DNA of 64,000 nucleotides, from NCBI RefSeq assembly GCF_022682495.2, contig NC_071396.1, positions 17,605,735-17,669,734 on the forward strand, written 5' to 3'. This document shows, one piece after another, positions 34,608 through 45,720 of this stretch (position 1 is the stretch's first letter; each line of letters begins with the position of its first letter). Source of the stretch: Desmodus rotundus (Eukaryota > Chordata > Mammalia > Chiroptera > Phyllostomidae). The notes beneath the pieces were generated by a model. It was not told the origin of the DNA and did not search any database. It worked only from the letters and a program-made list of their open reading frames with translations. A program made the translations under genes and the position numbers.

Positions 34608-35610
34608 CAAATACTTCACGGGGAGAAAATCCATTATGGCAAAGTAGTAAGTGGAATCTACACTAACCTCCTCCCAGGACCAGCATGGACTTAAAACTAA
34701 ATTGTAGAGAAATCATCCAGAATAACCAACTGAACACTAGCTGGAGAGAAGCCTTGTACCCACAGACAGACAGAAGAAGCCCCTTCACCACAATTAGACT
34801 GGTAGGGAGTGCAGAAGCAGCAGGAAAGGCTGGGCTCCCACAGGTGGCAGCTGAAGTGCCAGAGGGATATTTCCATGGCCAGGGGGTTACCCCTGAGACG
34901 TGTGGGGTCTAAACCCCAAGCCAGGAACCCCAGCCTACAGCACCAGAACCAGGAAAATAACCCTGATAATACCCAGCTGTAAAAACCAGCAGGGGTTCTG
35001 TCAGCCATGGAGAGACAGCTGGAGACTCAGAGAGACTCTTAAAGGGCCAACACACAAAATTTCATTTGCAGCCACTTACCCTGGGCTCCAGCAAAGGGAA
35101 GGCGGAGGTGGACTAGAGATGATTTAGGAGAGTGTGGGGCTGGTGGCTCTGGGGAAAGAACTGAAGGAGCAGCCACCAGGATCACTGAACTGAATCATTT
35201 TCCATACTATAGAAAACATATTTCTCAGGCAGACACTCCCCTCCAAGAAGCATCAGCCAGAGGAGAAGCAATAGCCCCACCCACAAGATTACCCTGCTCT
35301 ACCCTATGGAGCTTAAGCCAGGCTTCTGATTTTAGCCTGAGGATATTCACTAATTAGTTTAACAACTGAGGTGAGTCTCCGGGAGCTCTATTCAGCTAAC
35401 CCTCCCCAGGGCCCCAGTGTTGATAAAAGCTGGCCTTGGTGCACACCCTGGTTCTTTCTGCACACAAACATGCCCAGCAGAGGGAGTGACATGGTGTGGA
35501 TCCCTGGCAGCTCCAAACAGGTCGACCAGAGACAGTCACAAGCAGTGTCTCACAAACAGCTATACCAGAGTCTTTGCAGATCTACCTAATACATAAAAAC
35601 AAATACAATG

Positions 35611-36543
35611 ATGCAGCCAAATGGGGAGACAAAGAAACAGACCCCAAATGAAATAAAGAGAGAATTCTCCAGAGGAAGAGCTAGATGAAATGGAGGCAAG
35701 GAATTTATCACTTAGAGAGTTTAGAGTAATGATATAAGGATACTCAACAGCATGAAAGAAGACATAAACTATAAAAAAGGACCAGTCAGAAATAAAGAAT
35801 GCAATATCTGAAATAAATAATACACTGGAAGGAATAAACAGTCAATTAGATGAAGCAGAGAATCAAATAAGTGATTTGGAGGACAGGATAGAAAAGAATG
35901 CCCAAGCAGAGCAGCAAAAAGAAGAGAGATTTTAAAAAATGAGGAAAGTTTAAGAAACATTTTAGACATGTGAAGCCCAACAACATCCACATCATGGGAA
36001 CACCAGAAGGAGATGAGAGTGAGCAAGGGATTGAGAACCTATCTGAAGATATAATGACTGAAAACTTCCACAATCTGGTGATGGAAAAAGACACACAAGT
36101 CCAGGAAGTTCACAGAGTTTTAAACAACTTGGACCCAAAGAGGCCTACACTGAGATAGGTCATAATTAAAATGACAAGGCTTAAAAACAAGGAGAGAGTC
36201 CAAAAAGCAGCAAGAGAAAAGCAGGTAGTCACTTACAAGGAAGCACCAATTAGTCTGTCATATGATTTCTCAACAGAAACATTCCAGGCCAAAAGGGAGT
36301 GGCATGAAATATTCAAGGTGATGAAAAGCAAGGACCTACAAGCAAGACTACTCTACTCAGCAAGGTTATCATTTAAAATTGAAGGAGAAATAAGTAACTT
36401 CCAAGACAAAAAAATCTAAAGGAGTTTGTTACCACCAAACCATTATTGCAACAAATGTTGAAGGGCCTGTTTGAAGAAGAAGGAGAAGGAGAACAAGAAG
36501 AAGAAGAACAAGAACAAGGGGAAAAAATGGAGGCACATAGTCT
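35611..36543 (+). pseudogene. L1 ORF1 (RNA-binding chaperone), decayed
   Basis: ATG 35611 opens MQPNGETKKQTPNEIKREFS and soon meets TGA. Later frames supply the coiled-coil part, the HQKE/TPEGDESEQGIENLSEDI motif (about 36000-36050), the RNA-recognition part ...DPKRPTLR (36130) and the C-terminal domain KEAPISLSYDFSTETFQAKR (36240-36300), ending in a Glu-rich tail (36470-36530). ORF1p normally forms trimers that coat L1 RNA. Several stops and shifts exclude function. Confidence 0.85.
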
Positions 36544-36551
36544 AAAATACA

Positions 36552-39500
36552 GTGGCACCACAAATGTATCTATCAATAATCACCTTAAATGTAAATGGCT
36601 TAAATGCTCCAACAAAAAGACATTGGGTAGCTGAATGGATAAGAAAACAAGACCCACGTATATACTGCCTCCAAGAGGTATATACACACAGACTAAAAGT
36701 AAAGGGCTGGAAAAGATATTTCGTACAAATGGAAAGGGAAAAAAAGGCTGGGGTTGCATTTCTTATATCCAAAAAAACAAACTTGTAGTAAGAGACAAAG
36801 AAAGACAGTACATAATGATAAACAGAACAATCCAAAAGAGGATATAACCCTAGTAAATATTTCACCCCCAACACAGGAGCACCAAAGTATGTGAAGTATA
36901 TCTTGATGGACATAAAGGGAGAGATCAAAAGATAGTCATAGCCAGGGATTTTAACACCCCATTGGCTTTAATGGACAGATCTTCCAGACGCAAAATCAAC
37001 AAGGAGACAGCAGCCTAAACAACACATGGACTTACATGTCTGTGTGCAAGATCAAATGGATTAAATGATATCTTCAGAGCATTTGACCCCAAAGCAACAG
37101 ATTATACATTCTTTTCAAGTGCACATGGAATGTCTTCTAGGATAGATCACATGTTAGGACACAAAACAAGTCTCAATAAATTTAAGAAGATTGAAATCAT
37201 ATTAAGCATTTTCTCTGACCACAATGCTATGAAACTAGGAATCAATCACAAGAACACTGAAAAACACACAAAGACATGGAAGATAAATAACATGTTACCA
37301 AACCATGAATGGATCAACAATGAGATCAAGGAAGCAATTAAAAGATACTTTGCAGCAAATGAAAATGGTAGACAGCAATCCAAAATCTGTGGGACACTCA
37401 AAAAAGAATCCTGAGAGGGAAATTCACAGCATTAGAGGCCTATCTCAAAAAAACAAGGAAAAGCTCAAATAAACAGTCTATTTACACTAAAAGGAACTTG
37501 AAAAGAACACCAAACAAAGCCCAAAGTGAGTAGAAGGAAGGAAAAAATAAAGATCAAAGCAGAAATAAACAAAATAGTGTCTAAAAAAAAGGAGACAAAA
37601 GACCAATGAATCCAAGAGCTGGTTTTTTTTTTGAGAAGATAAACAAGATTGACAAAACTTTAACCAGACTCATCAAGAAAAAAGAGAGAAAGGACCCAAA
37701 TAAATAAAATTAGAAATTAAAGAAGAGAAACAACTCATACCAAAGGAATACAAAGGACTGTAAGAAAATATAATGAACGATTATATGCCAACAAACTAGA
37801 AAACCTGGATGAAATGATAACTTCCTAGAAACATACAGTCTTCCCAAATAAAACCAGGAAGCATCAGAGAATCTGAATAGACAGATTACATCTAGTGAAA
37901 TTGAAGCAGTAATGAAAAAACACCCAATATACAAAAGCCCTGGACTGGATGGCTTCAGAGGTGAATTTTACCAAATACTCCAAGAAGAACTAATACTTCT
38001 CCTTCTCAAACTCATAAAATTTCGTAAAACTCAAGAGGAGGGGAGGTTTCCAAACTCATTTTATGAGGCCAGCATTATCACAATTCCAAAACCAGATAAA
38101 TACATACAAAGAGAGAAAATTATAGGCCAATATCCCTGATGAACATAGATGCTAAAATCCTCAATAAAATATTAACAAACAAAATACAGCAACCCATCAA
38201 AAAGGTCATACACCATGATCAAGTGTGATTTGTTTGGGGAGTGCAAGGTTGGTACAACATTTGAAAATCAATAAATGTGATTCACCACATAAACAAAATG
38301 AAAGATAAAAACCACATGATCATAACTGTAGATGCAGAAAAAGCATTTGATAAAATCTACCACCCATTTATGATTAAAATTCTCAGCAAAGTGGGATTAG
38401 AGGGAACACACCTAAACATAATAAAGGTCATATATGACAAACCCACTGCCAGCATAATACTCAGCAGGCAAAACTACAAGTATTCCCCTTAGGATCAGGA
38501 ACAAGACAGGGATGTCTGTTTTCACCTCTCCTATTCAACATAGTACTGGAAGTCCTTGCCACAGCAATCAGACAAGAAGAAGAAATAAAAGGCATCCAAA
38601 TTGAAAAGGAAAAAGTATAATTATCTTTATTTGCAGATGACATAATACTGTACATAGGTAATCTGTACATAGAGATACTATACATACAGAACTGTACATA
38701 AAGAAGTAGCTGGATACAAAATTAATATCTAGAAATTAGTTGCATTTTTATATGCTAGTAACAAACTAATGGAAAGGGAAATTAAGAGAATGATCCCTTT
38801 TACAACTGCCACAAAAAGAATAAAATATCTAGGAATAAACGTAACCAAGGAAGTAAAAGACCTGTGTATAGAAAATTACAAGACATTGAAGGAGATACAA
38901 ATAAGTGTAAGCACATACTGTGTTCGTGGATAGAATTAACATCATTAAAATGTCCACACTACCCAATGCAATCTATAGATTCAACACAACTCTTTTCAAG
39001 ATTCCAATGACACAATTCACAGAACTAGAACAAATAATTCAAACACTTATATGGAACCACAAAAGGCCCCACATAGCAACAGCAATCCTGAGAAAGAACA
39101 TAGTTGGAGGAATCACACTAACTAATACCAAACTATACAATAAGGCCATAGTAATCAAAATAGCATGGTACTGGCATAAAAACAGACACATAGATCAATG
39201 GAACAGAATAGAGCTCCAAGAAGTAAACCCACTTCTTTATAGTCAATTAATATACGACAGAGAAAGCAAGGACATGCAGTGGGTTAAGATACTTTATTTA
39301 CTAAACGGTATTGGGAAAAATGGACAGATAAGTGCAGAAAAATTAAACTAGACTACCTTCTTATACCACACACAAGAATGAATTTAAAAGGGGTCAAAGA
39401 TTTAAATGTTATATCAGAAACCAGAGAAATCCCAGAAGAAAACTTAGACAGCAAAATCTCAGACATTGCTCTCAGCAAGATTTTATCGGATATATCTCCC

Positions 39501-40281
39501 CAGGCAAGGGAAACAAAAGAAAAAAATTAACAAATGGGACTACATCAAACTAAAATGGTTTTGCACAGCAAAGGAAATCGTCAACAAAATAAAAAGACAA
39601 CCCACGGAATGGGAGAACATATTTGCTGATACATCTGAAAAGGGGGTTATCCAAAATGTATAAAGAACTTACAAAATTCAACACTACAAAAACAAACCTA
39701 ACTAAAAAATGGGCAAAGGACCTGAATAAACACTTCTCCAAAAAAGACATATAGATGGTCAACAGACATATGAAAAGATGATTAACAGCATTAATCATCA
39801 GAGAAATGCAGATTAAAACCACAATGAGATGCCATCTCACACCTGTCAGAATGTCCATCAACTAACAACAAGTGCTGGCGATGATGTGGAGAAAGTGGAA
39901 CCCTTTGCAGTGTTGGTGGGAATGCAGACTAGTTCAGCCACTGTGGGCAGCAGTGTGAAGACACCTGAAAATTTTACAAATGGATCAGCCTTTCAACCTA
40001 CTGATCCCACTTCTCTGAATATATCCAAAGAAACCCAAAACAGTAATTCAAAAGAACATAAGCACCCATATGTTCACTGCAGTGTTATTTACAATTGCCA
40101 AGCTATGGAAGCAGCCATACGGGACATTTGCATAATGGAATACTACTCAATAGTAAAAAAGAAGAAAACCTTACCCTTTGCAACAGTAAGGATGGACCTG
40201 GAGAACATTATGCTAAGTGAAATAAGCAAGTCAGGGAAAGACAAATGCCATATGATTTCACTCATATGTGGAATCTACTGA
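36552..40281 (+). pseudogene. L1 ORF2 (endonuclease-reverse transcriptase), decayed
   Basis: The start has mutated from ATG to GTG at 36552 (GTG-GCA-CCA). The endonuclease N-terminus (YLSIITLNVNGLNAPTKRH) and the downstream SDH motif (about 37217) are present. RT motifs follow: [14 protein letters not shown] (37930-37970), DAEKAFDKI (38325-38355) and FADD (38630-38641), with an in-frame TAA just upstream at 38618. The C-terminal region is recognisable from [20 protein letters not shown] (39090) to ...MISLICGIY stop at 40281. At least eight separate open segments show many shifts. In active L1 this protein nicks DNA and primes reverse transcription. Confidence 0.9.
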
Positions 40282-40631
40282 GCAAACTGAAATGACAAGC
40301 AAAATAGAGATAGACTCATAGATGGAGAGCAGATGACAGCTGGTGGGGGAGGTTAGGGGTTGGAGGGATCGAGCAAAAAGGAAGAAGGACTCACGGACAC
40401 TGACAACAGTGTGGTGATTGGAAGGGGGAGAGGGTATAATGGGATGAAATGGTAATGGAAACATACAATAAAGATTAAATTTAAAAAGCAAATACTTCAT
40501 TAATTGGGACCTAATAATAGAAAGATCAAGTAATCAAAATAGAAATAGAAGTAAATACTAAAGAGTAAAAAAGTGATAAAAGCCCATTCTTAATAGTTTT
40601 CATTCACTCGTCTTTCTTTTAAAACTATTTT

Positions 40632-40836
40632 ATTTTCATTTTTTAAAGATACTATTTATTTATTTTTAGAGAGAGGGGAAGGGAAGGAGAAAGAGAGGGA
40701 GAGAAACATCAATGTGTGGTTGCCTCTCACATACCCCTACTGGGGACCTTGCCTGCAACCCAGGCGTGTGCCGAGACTGGGAATTGAACTGGTTCACAGG
40801 CCTGCACTCAATCCACTGAGCCACACCAGCCAGGGC
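40632..40836 (-). mobile_element. VES-type bat SINE, minus strand, 12-bp TSD
   Basis: TAAAACTATTTT is exact at 40620-40631 and 40837-40848. On the minus strand the element reads AGCCCTGGCTGGTGTGGCTC, then the B-box region, then AGAGGCAACCACACATTGAT and an AATAAATAAATAG tail. Only 131 bases separate it from the end of the full-length L1. Confidence 0.96.
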
Positions 40837-40848
40837 TAAAACTATTTT

Positions 40849-41484
40849 GGTTTTATAACAAATGTAATGTGTAACCAGTAAAGAATATTTGAACATAAAC
40901 ACCAAAAATAATGTGGATAGCATTCAGTCCATTAAAAACTACTGATATCAGAATATTAGGATCCCAGGGCTGGTGCTAACAAAGTTCTGCAAACTGGATG
41001 GCACAAAGCCAGCAGAGTCTCTCCTCCACCCGTTCTGCAGGCTGCAAGTGCACAGCCCCGCTGTCCACAAGGCCGTGCTCCCTCAGGGCACGGGTGGACT
41101 CTGCCCTCGGCACCCCCCCGCCCCGCCCCTCCAGTGTGGTCTTTCTTCCCTGGAAGTCACTCCAGGCCTGGTGCTGTCAGCACCTGGCACTGCCTTCTTA
41201 CAGCGACATCCATCACGTTGGATTAGAGCCCAGCCCAATGACCTTACCTTAAATCCACAGCACCTATACAGACCGTTTCCAAATAGAGTCACATCTGGAG
41301 GAACCAAAGTTTAGCACTTCCGTATATTTGGGGAAGGAGGTAGTTCAACCCACGACAACTGGTGCACGCTTTCATTTTTCTCTGTGTACCTCAATTCTAC
41401 ATGTTTGCTGTGGGGACGGGACCAGGGACATCTTACTCAGCTGTGTGCTCACACACCCGCACCTTCTACAGCACAGGTGAGCCC
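40849..41484. other. Unique sequence with a possible ancient LTR fragment
   Basis: No gene. 41205-41365 (TTGGATTAGAGCCCAGCCCA, TTTCCAAATAGAGTCACATC, then GGTAGTTCAACCCACGACA) resembles the 3' end of an old mammalian LTR-type repeat of the ERVL-MaLR group. The match is diverged and partial, and the class is uncertain. No coding sequence accompanies it. Confidence 0.4.
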
Positions 41485-41795
41485 TGAGTACATTATGCTA
41501 AGTGAAAAAGGCCAGAAACAAAAGAACACATACTATGTGACCTCGCTTGTATCAAGTACCTAGAACCAGCAAATTTATAGAGACAGAAAGCGTAATGGTG
41601 GCTACTAGAGGCCTGGAAGAGGGGAATGGGCAGCTATTGTTTATGGGTAGAGTTTCTGTTTGGGGGTCGGGAAATATGTAGTGGCAATGGTGTCACAACA
41701 CTGTGATATATGAAATGCCACTACTGAACTGTACTTAAAAGTGTTTGAAATGATAAATTTTGTGTTATGCATATTTTACTTAATAAAAAATTTAC
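41485..41795 (+). mobile_element. Ancient L1M 3' end (ORF2 end plus 3'UTR)
   Basis: GTACATTATGCTAAGTGAAA and ...CATACTATGTGACCTCGCTT match the end of L1M ORF2. TGGTGGCTACTAGAGGCCTG, GAACTGTACTTAAAAGTG and ATTTTACTTAATAAAAAA match the 3'UTR and tail. It is highly diverged, with no TSD seen. Confidence 0.72.
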
Positions 41796-42059
41796 CCCCA
41801 TTGAATGACCCAGACACTTACACAGAACATCCATCTGTGAGTTACCTGTTGCGCGGTCACAGCCTTCACCAGGGCTGGCCCTTCACCTCGGGCTCGACTG
41901 CGGAAGACCTACCTCCCAACTCAAGCATCTGCTGGCAGAATTCACTTTCTTGCCGTGTACAGGCCAGAGCCACATGAGGAAGTGTGAATAAAAAACACAG
42001 TGAAATATCCCTATTCTCACTAGTGTACATAAGCTTAAAAAGCCTGAAGATACAAAATT

Positions 42060-42246
42060 ACGAGGATGTGCAGTGACTGGACCTCACAGACACTGCTGGT
42101 GGGAGTATAGACCCGTTTACCAGTTTCTCACACAGTTAAATCACAACCATTAATGACCCACCCACTCCACTGCCAGTTACTCACCCGAGAAAATGAGAAC
42201 ACGTTCGCACCAAGACTGCACATAAATGTTTGTGGCAGCTCTATTT
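42060..42246 (+). mobile_element. Ancient L1M ORF2 fragment, left of a SINE insertion
   Basis: CACTGCTGGTGGGAGTATAG and the following ORF2-derived region (CATAAATGTTTGTGGCAGCT) are L1M-like. The element resumes after the SINE at 42475 with AAACCTGGTACACAACCTAA. Confidence 0.65.
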
Positions 42247-42461
42247 TTATTTATTTTTTAATCCTCACCCAAAGATGTGCTTATTGATTTGAGAGAGAGA
42301 GAGAGACATTGATGTGAGAGAAACATCAATCAGTTGCCTCCTGTATTCAACCAGACTGGGAATCGAACCTGAAACCTAGGTATGTGCCCTGAGCAGAAAG
42401 TGAACCCACAACCTTTTGTTGCACGGGATGACACTCCAACCAACTGAGCAGCCCAGCCAGA
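42247..42461 (-). mobile_element. Bat SINE, minus strand, inserted in L1M
   Basis: GGCAGCTCTATTT (42234-42246) and GGCAGCTTTATTT (42462-42474) are a one-mismatch TSD. On the minus strand: GGCTGGGCTGCTCAGTTGG, a B-box-like GGTTCACTTTCTGC, then a CAACTGATTGATGTTTC-type middle and a GA/CT tract. This is the same subfamily as 22334. The host L1M continues on both sides, so the SINE is younger than the L1M. Confidence 0.92.
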
Positions 42462-42474
42462 GGCAGCTTTATTT

Positions 42475-42870
42475 GGAGTGGCCCAAACCTGGTACACAAC
42501 CTAAATGTCTAGCAACAAATGAATGGATAAACAAAATGTAATGTGTCCATACAATGAAATACTAATCAGCAATAAAAAAGGAAACAATTTTTATTAATAA
42601 AAAGTATGAACTACTGATAAATGTAGCAATATGAATAACTCTTTTAAATATTTTGCTGACTTAAAGATATCAGACAAAAAAAGAGCACATACTGTGTAAG
42701 TCTATGTCGAGAGCATTCTGGTGGAAGTACACGGACCTACACTGACACAAAGCAAACTGTGGCTGACTTGAGCTGGGGGCGCAGGAGGGGCCGATCACCA
42801 GCCACGTGAGAAAGTGTCAGGGCTGATGGAAATGGTCTGTATTTTATTGTGCTTTTCCCCCACCAGTGAA
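42475..42870 (+). mobile_element. Ancient L1M ORF2 end and 3'UTR, right of the SINE
   Basis: CCTAAATGTCTAGCAACAAATG, AATGGATAAACAAAATGTAA and TACAATGAAATACTAATCAG are the conserved L1 ORF2 C-terminal codons in decayed form. They are followed by 3'UTR-like sequence to the TATTTTATTGTGC region. No intact frame. Confidence 0.7.
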
Positions 42871-42959
42871 TGCATCTTTTAAAGCCTTTCAAGATTTTCT
42901 CTAAAAATTAATTCCATTTTATTCTTCAATAAATTTTCAAAAATAAAACTGATACAAGA

Positions 42960-45468
42960 GTTAAGAATGAAAACCAAGTATTCTATACTACATTAAAGAA
43001 ACTCATCTCTCCCCTCACCCAGTTCTTGCAATGTGAGCTTAGAAATAGATTGAAATTTCTTTGGCAATTTAGCAACTAAGAACAATCATTTGACCCGAGT
43101 GATAAAAAGATTACCCACCGATACAACTTCTCTCTGTGTCAGCAAAAATTCAATACGTGAGGTCTCATCTCCCTAGCAAGAGGATTACAGGGACAAGGCA
43201 GTGGGATAAAGGGACAATAGACGGATCAGTTGGGGGTAAGTGTCACAGACACTTTGTTTTACAAAATACGAATTCTCCACGTGCTCGCTAAGGTGGGATC
43301 GCCTTTGTCCATTGCTCCTGGATACTGATCAAGATTGAAAACCACTCTGTTTATCATCTCAGTGGAAATGCATCTTCTCCTGGGTTTAAAAGCACATCGG
43401 TCGGAGGCAACTCGATTTTACATGTTCATTATGGACACCGCAGAACTTAATCAGAATTCAAGCTCGGTTAAATAACAACCAGGTTTAAAGTATTGGACCT
43501 AAGCCCAATTACACATTCAGAGAAAATTGTAAACTATTCTGATTGTCTCTCTCATCAGTGAAATGGTTTGAGGAGAAGAACCTGGCCATTTACTTATACA
43601 TTAATCTATTTCATGGTTTGCTATTGTTAATTATATTCACAAACAACAGCATATTACATACATCACAAAACATAAATCAAAGATGAAATATTGTAAAAAT
43701 GCTTTAATGCATTCTAAATTTTATTTTCTTTGTAAATGACTGAGGACTACTTTGTAATACAGCACAGAAGAGTGTGACTCTACGTTAAACACATTTTAAT
43801 GACTCTACGTTAAACACATTTTAATTTTTGGTTTTACTCATTCCCAAAGCTGAAAAAGCAACCTTTCCAAGGTGTTTAACATAGATGAGGAAGAGCCTCG
43901 CTGGCTTCCTTTTCAATCTCATCTCCGACTTTGGGGTCAAGTCCAGGGTAGATGATTGAGATGCCTTTTGAGTAGTCTTTTGTGTAAGAAAGACGTAGAA
44001 ATAAAAATATACATGCACACCTATTTGCTGAAATTTTGCAAAGAAAACAGTGAAAGGCTAATCCAAAAATTAGTAAAAAGGGTTTACCTCTTGGAGAACT
44101 CAGAGCAATTTTCCAAAATCTAAGTCTGACTACATTGCTCCAGAACTCAGTGGCTCCACAGCACACCCACCGGGAACAAGAGCCCTTACCAGGGGTTGGG
44201 TTTCCAAAACGAAACACGGATGCCCGGCGTCATCTGAATTTCCGATGAATGACAACTTTTCTAGTATAAGCGTATGCCCTGTGTTATAACATGCCCTTAC
44301 TCTTGGCTAACTACTGGACACATACCATTTTCCTTTTAGGAGTATCATGTCATTGCCCTATTTCGACATTCACTTGCCTTTGTCACATACAGTAGACGTT
44401 TGACATTTGTAAATCTTTGCCTCAGTTCTATAATTACATGGGAACGTTTCGCACTCGAGTCTTATTTCATATTTTAAATTGATAGTTGTGGATAGCCAGT
44501 CATGGATATCCTCATTGTCCAAAGTTGATTTTAAAGATGGATTTGAAACATGCAACAGTAGTTTTAAAAAACACACAACTTGGTTGTTAACTCACAAGAA
44601 GTCAACTTCTCCAATTTCTTTCACGAAGTGAAAGAATCAAAATACCACATGAATTTGTGGTTGTTTTCCGTACCTGGTTTTAAGCCTTGAGCTGGCCTCA
44701 CTGCTCTCCAAATGGTCTCCTTATCCAAATGCCAGAAAGGGCGTAGTGTGCTTCAGGTGCCCCCCATCTGCCTCACCTTCAACACACTCACTCCAAGCTC
44801 CTGAGAAGCCCTGTCCTGAGCTGTACCTTGGGATTCTGGAATGCTATCAGTGGGCTTACAGGGGCCTCCAGGGTGGGCCCAGGTACCCACGCCCATGTGG
44901 CAGCAGGGGGCAGAGCTCACCTGGCCAGGTGAGCACCTCGTGGAGCTGGGCTGACTGTAGTTGAGGGATCTGCCTCAGTGAGAAACTTGCTTGTACCTGC
45001 AGGTGTGCCCCAGGAGGAGGACCTGGGGGCACTCTGGACTGACACGCAGCCCCAGGGGGCAGAGGGTGAAGAGATGTGTGGGGTCATTGGACAAGAGCAG
45101 GGCCAGCCAGGGGAGATGGGCATGAGGAGATACCTGGGGCCAAAGCATTCACTTTAGGGGCTTTGGAGATGGGAGGGATGGAGAGATTGTAGACGTGCAA
45201 GGACAGAAGTCACACAGACACAGGTGACCTGGCTCTGAGTGAGGCTACAGATGCTGAAGGAATGATAGAGACACTGGCCCCACTGCCTTCAGGCCTTTTA
45301 TACCAAAACCAATTCACAATCCATCCTTGGAGGAAAGAAGTACTGCCCATTCACCCACAAATAAAACTCCAGTCATGACCCGATCAAACCTCATGCCTGT
45401 GGTGGGTGATAGGGGCCCAGGCCTAAAACTGCTTTTGTTGCATCTTTTCTGGATTCAACAGTGCTCCG
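42960..45468. other. Unique sequence, with a 25-bp tandem duplication
   Basis: No gene recognised. A perfect 25-base direct duplication lies at 43775-43824. A minus-strand open segment (43976-43876) is preceded by an acceptor-like pyrimidine tract and followed by an AATAAA on the minus strand near 43728, but I do not recognise the peptide. 44740-45170 is GC-rich with no further gene evidence. Confidence 0.4.
43775..43824 (+). repeat. Perfect 25-bp tandem duplication
   Basis: TGACTCTACGTTAAACACAT followed by TTTAA occurs at 43775-43799 and again at 43800-43824 without a mismatch. Confidence 0.97.
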
Positions 45469-45720
45469 AACATTCTGCTTTAAAAAAAAATTTAATTTTA
45501 TTTTTCATTGTATTTTTTCATTACCATTTTCCCTCTTACATCCTCTGCCCCCACCCATAATCACCATTCTATTGTCCATGAGTACTTTCTTCCTTTTTTT
45601 CTTAAAACTTCCACACCCTCACCAACCCCCAGAGCTGTCAGCCTGCTCTCCATCTATGAGTCTGTCTCTATTTTGCTTGTTAGTTCAGTTATTCATTAGA
45701 TTCACATGTGAGTAAAATCA

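Larger units (their letters stand above)
34619..40488 (+). mobile_element. Full-length L1 (5.87 kb), plus strand, 11-bp TSD
   Basis: CAAATACTTCA is repeated exactly at 34608-34618 and 40489-40499. Between them lie a 5'UTR (34619-35610), ORF1 (from ATG 35611), ORF2 (36552-40281), a short 3'UTR and the end AATAAAGATTAAATTTAAAA. All parts are in the expected order for an L1 without 5' truncation. Both ORFs carry multiple stops and frameshifts, so it is no longer autonomous. The lineage (ORF2 ending ICGIY, ATAAAGATTAAA tail) differs from that of 5170/5909/31610 and matches the minus-strand copies at 45486 and 55911. Confidence 0.93.

Noticed and set aside
44740..45170. GC-rich region as a possible CpG island or exon
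   Set aside because: GC is raised but CpG is not notably dense, and the short frames on both strands have no domain or paired splice sites.
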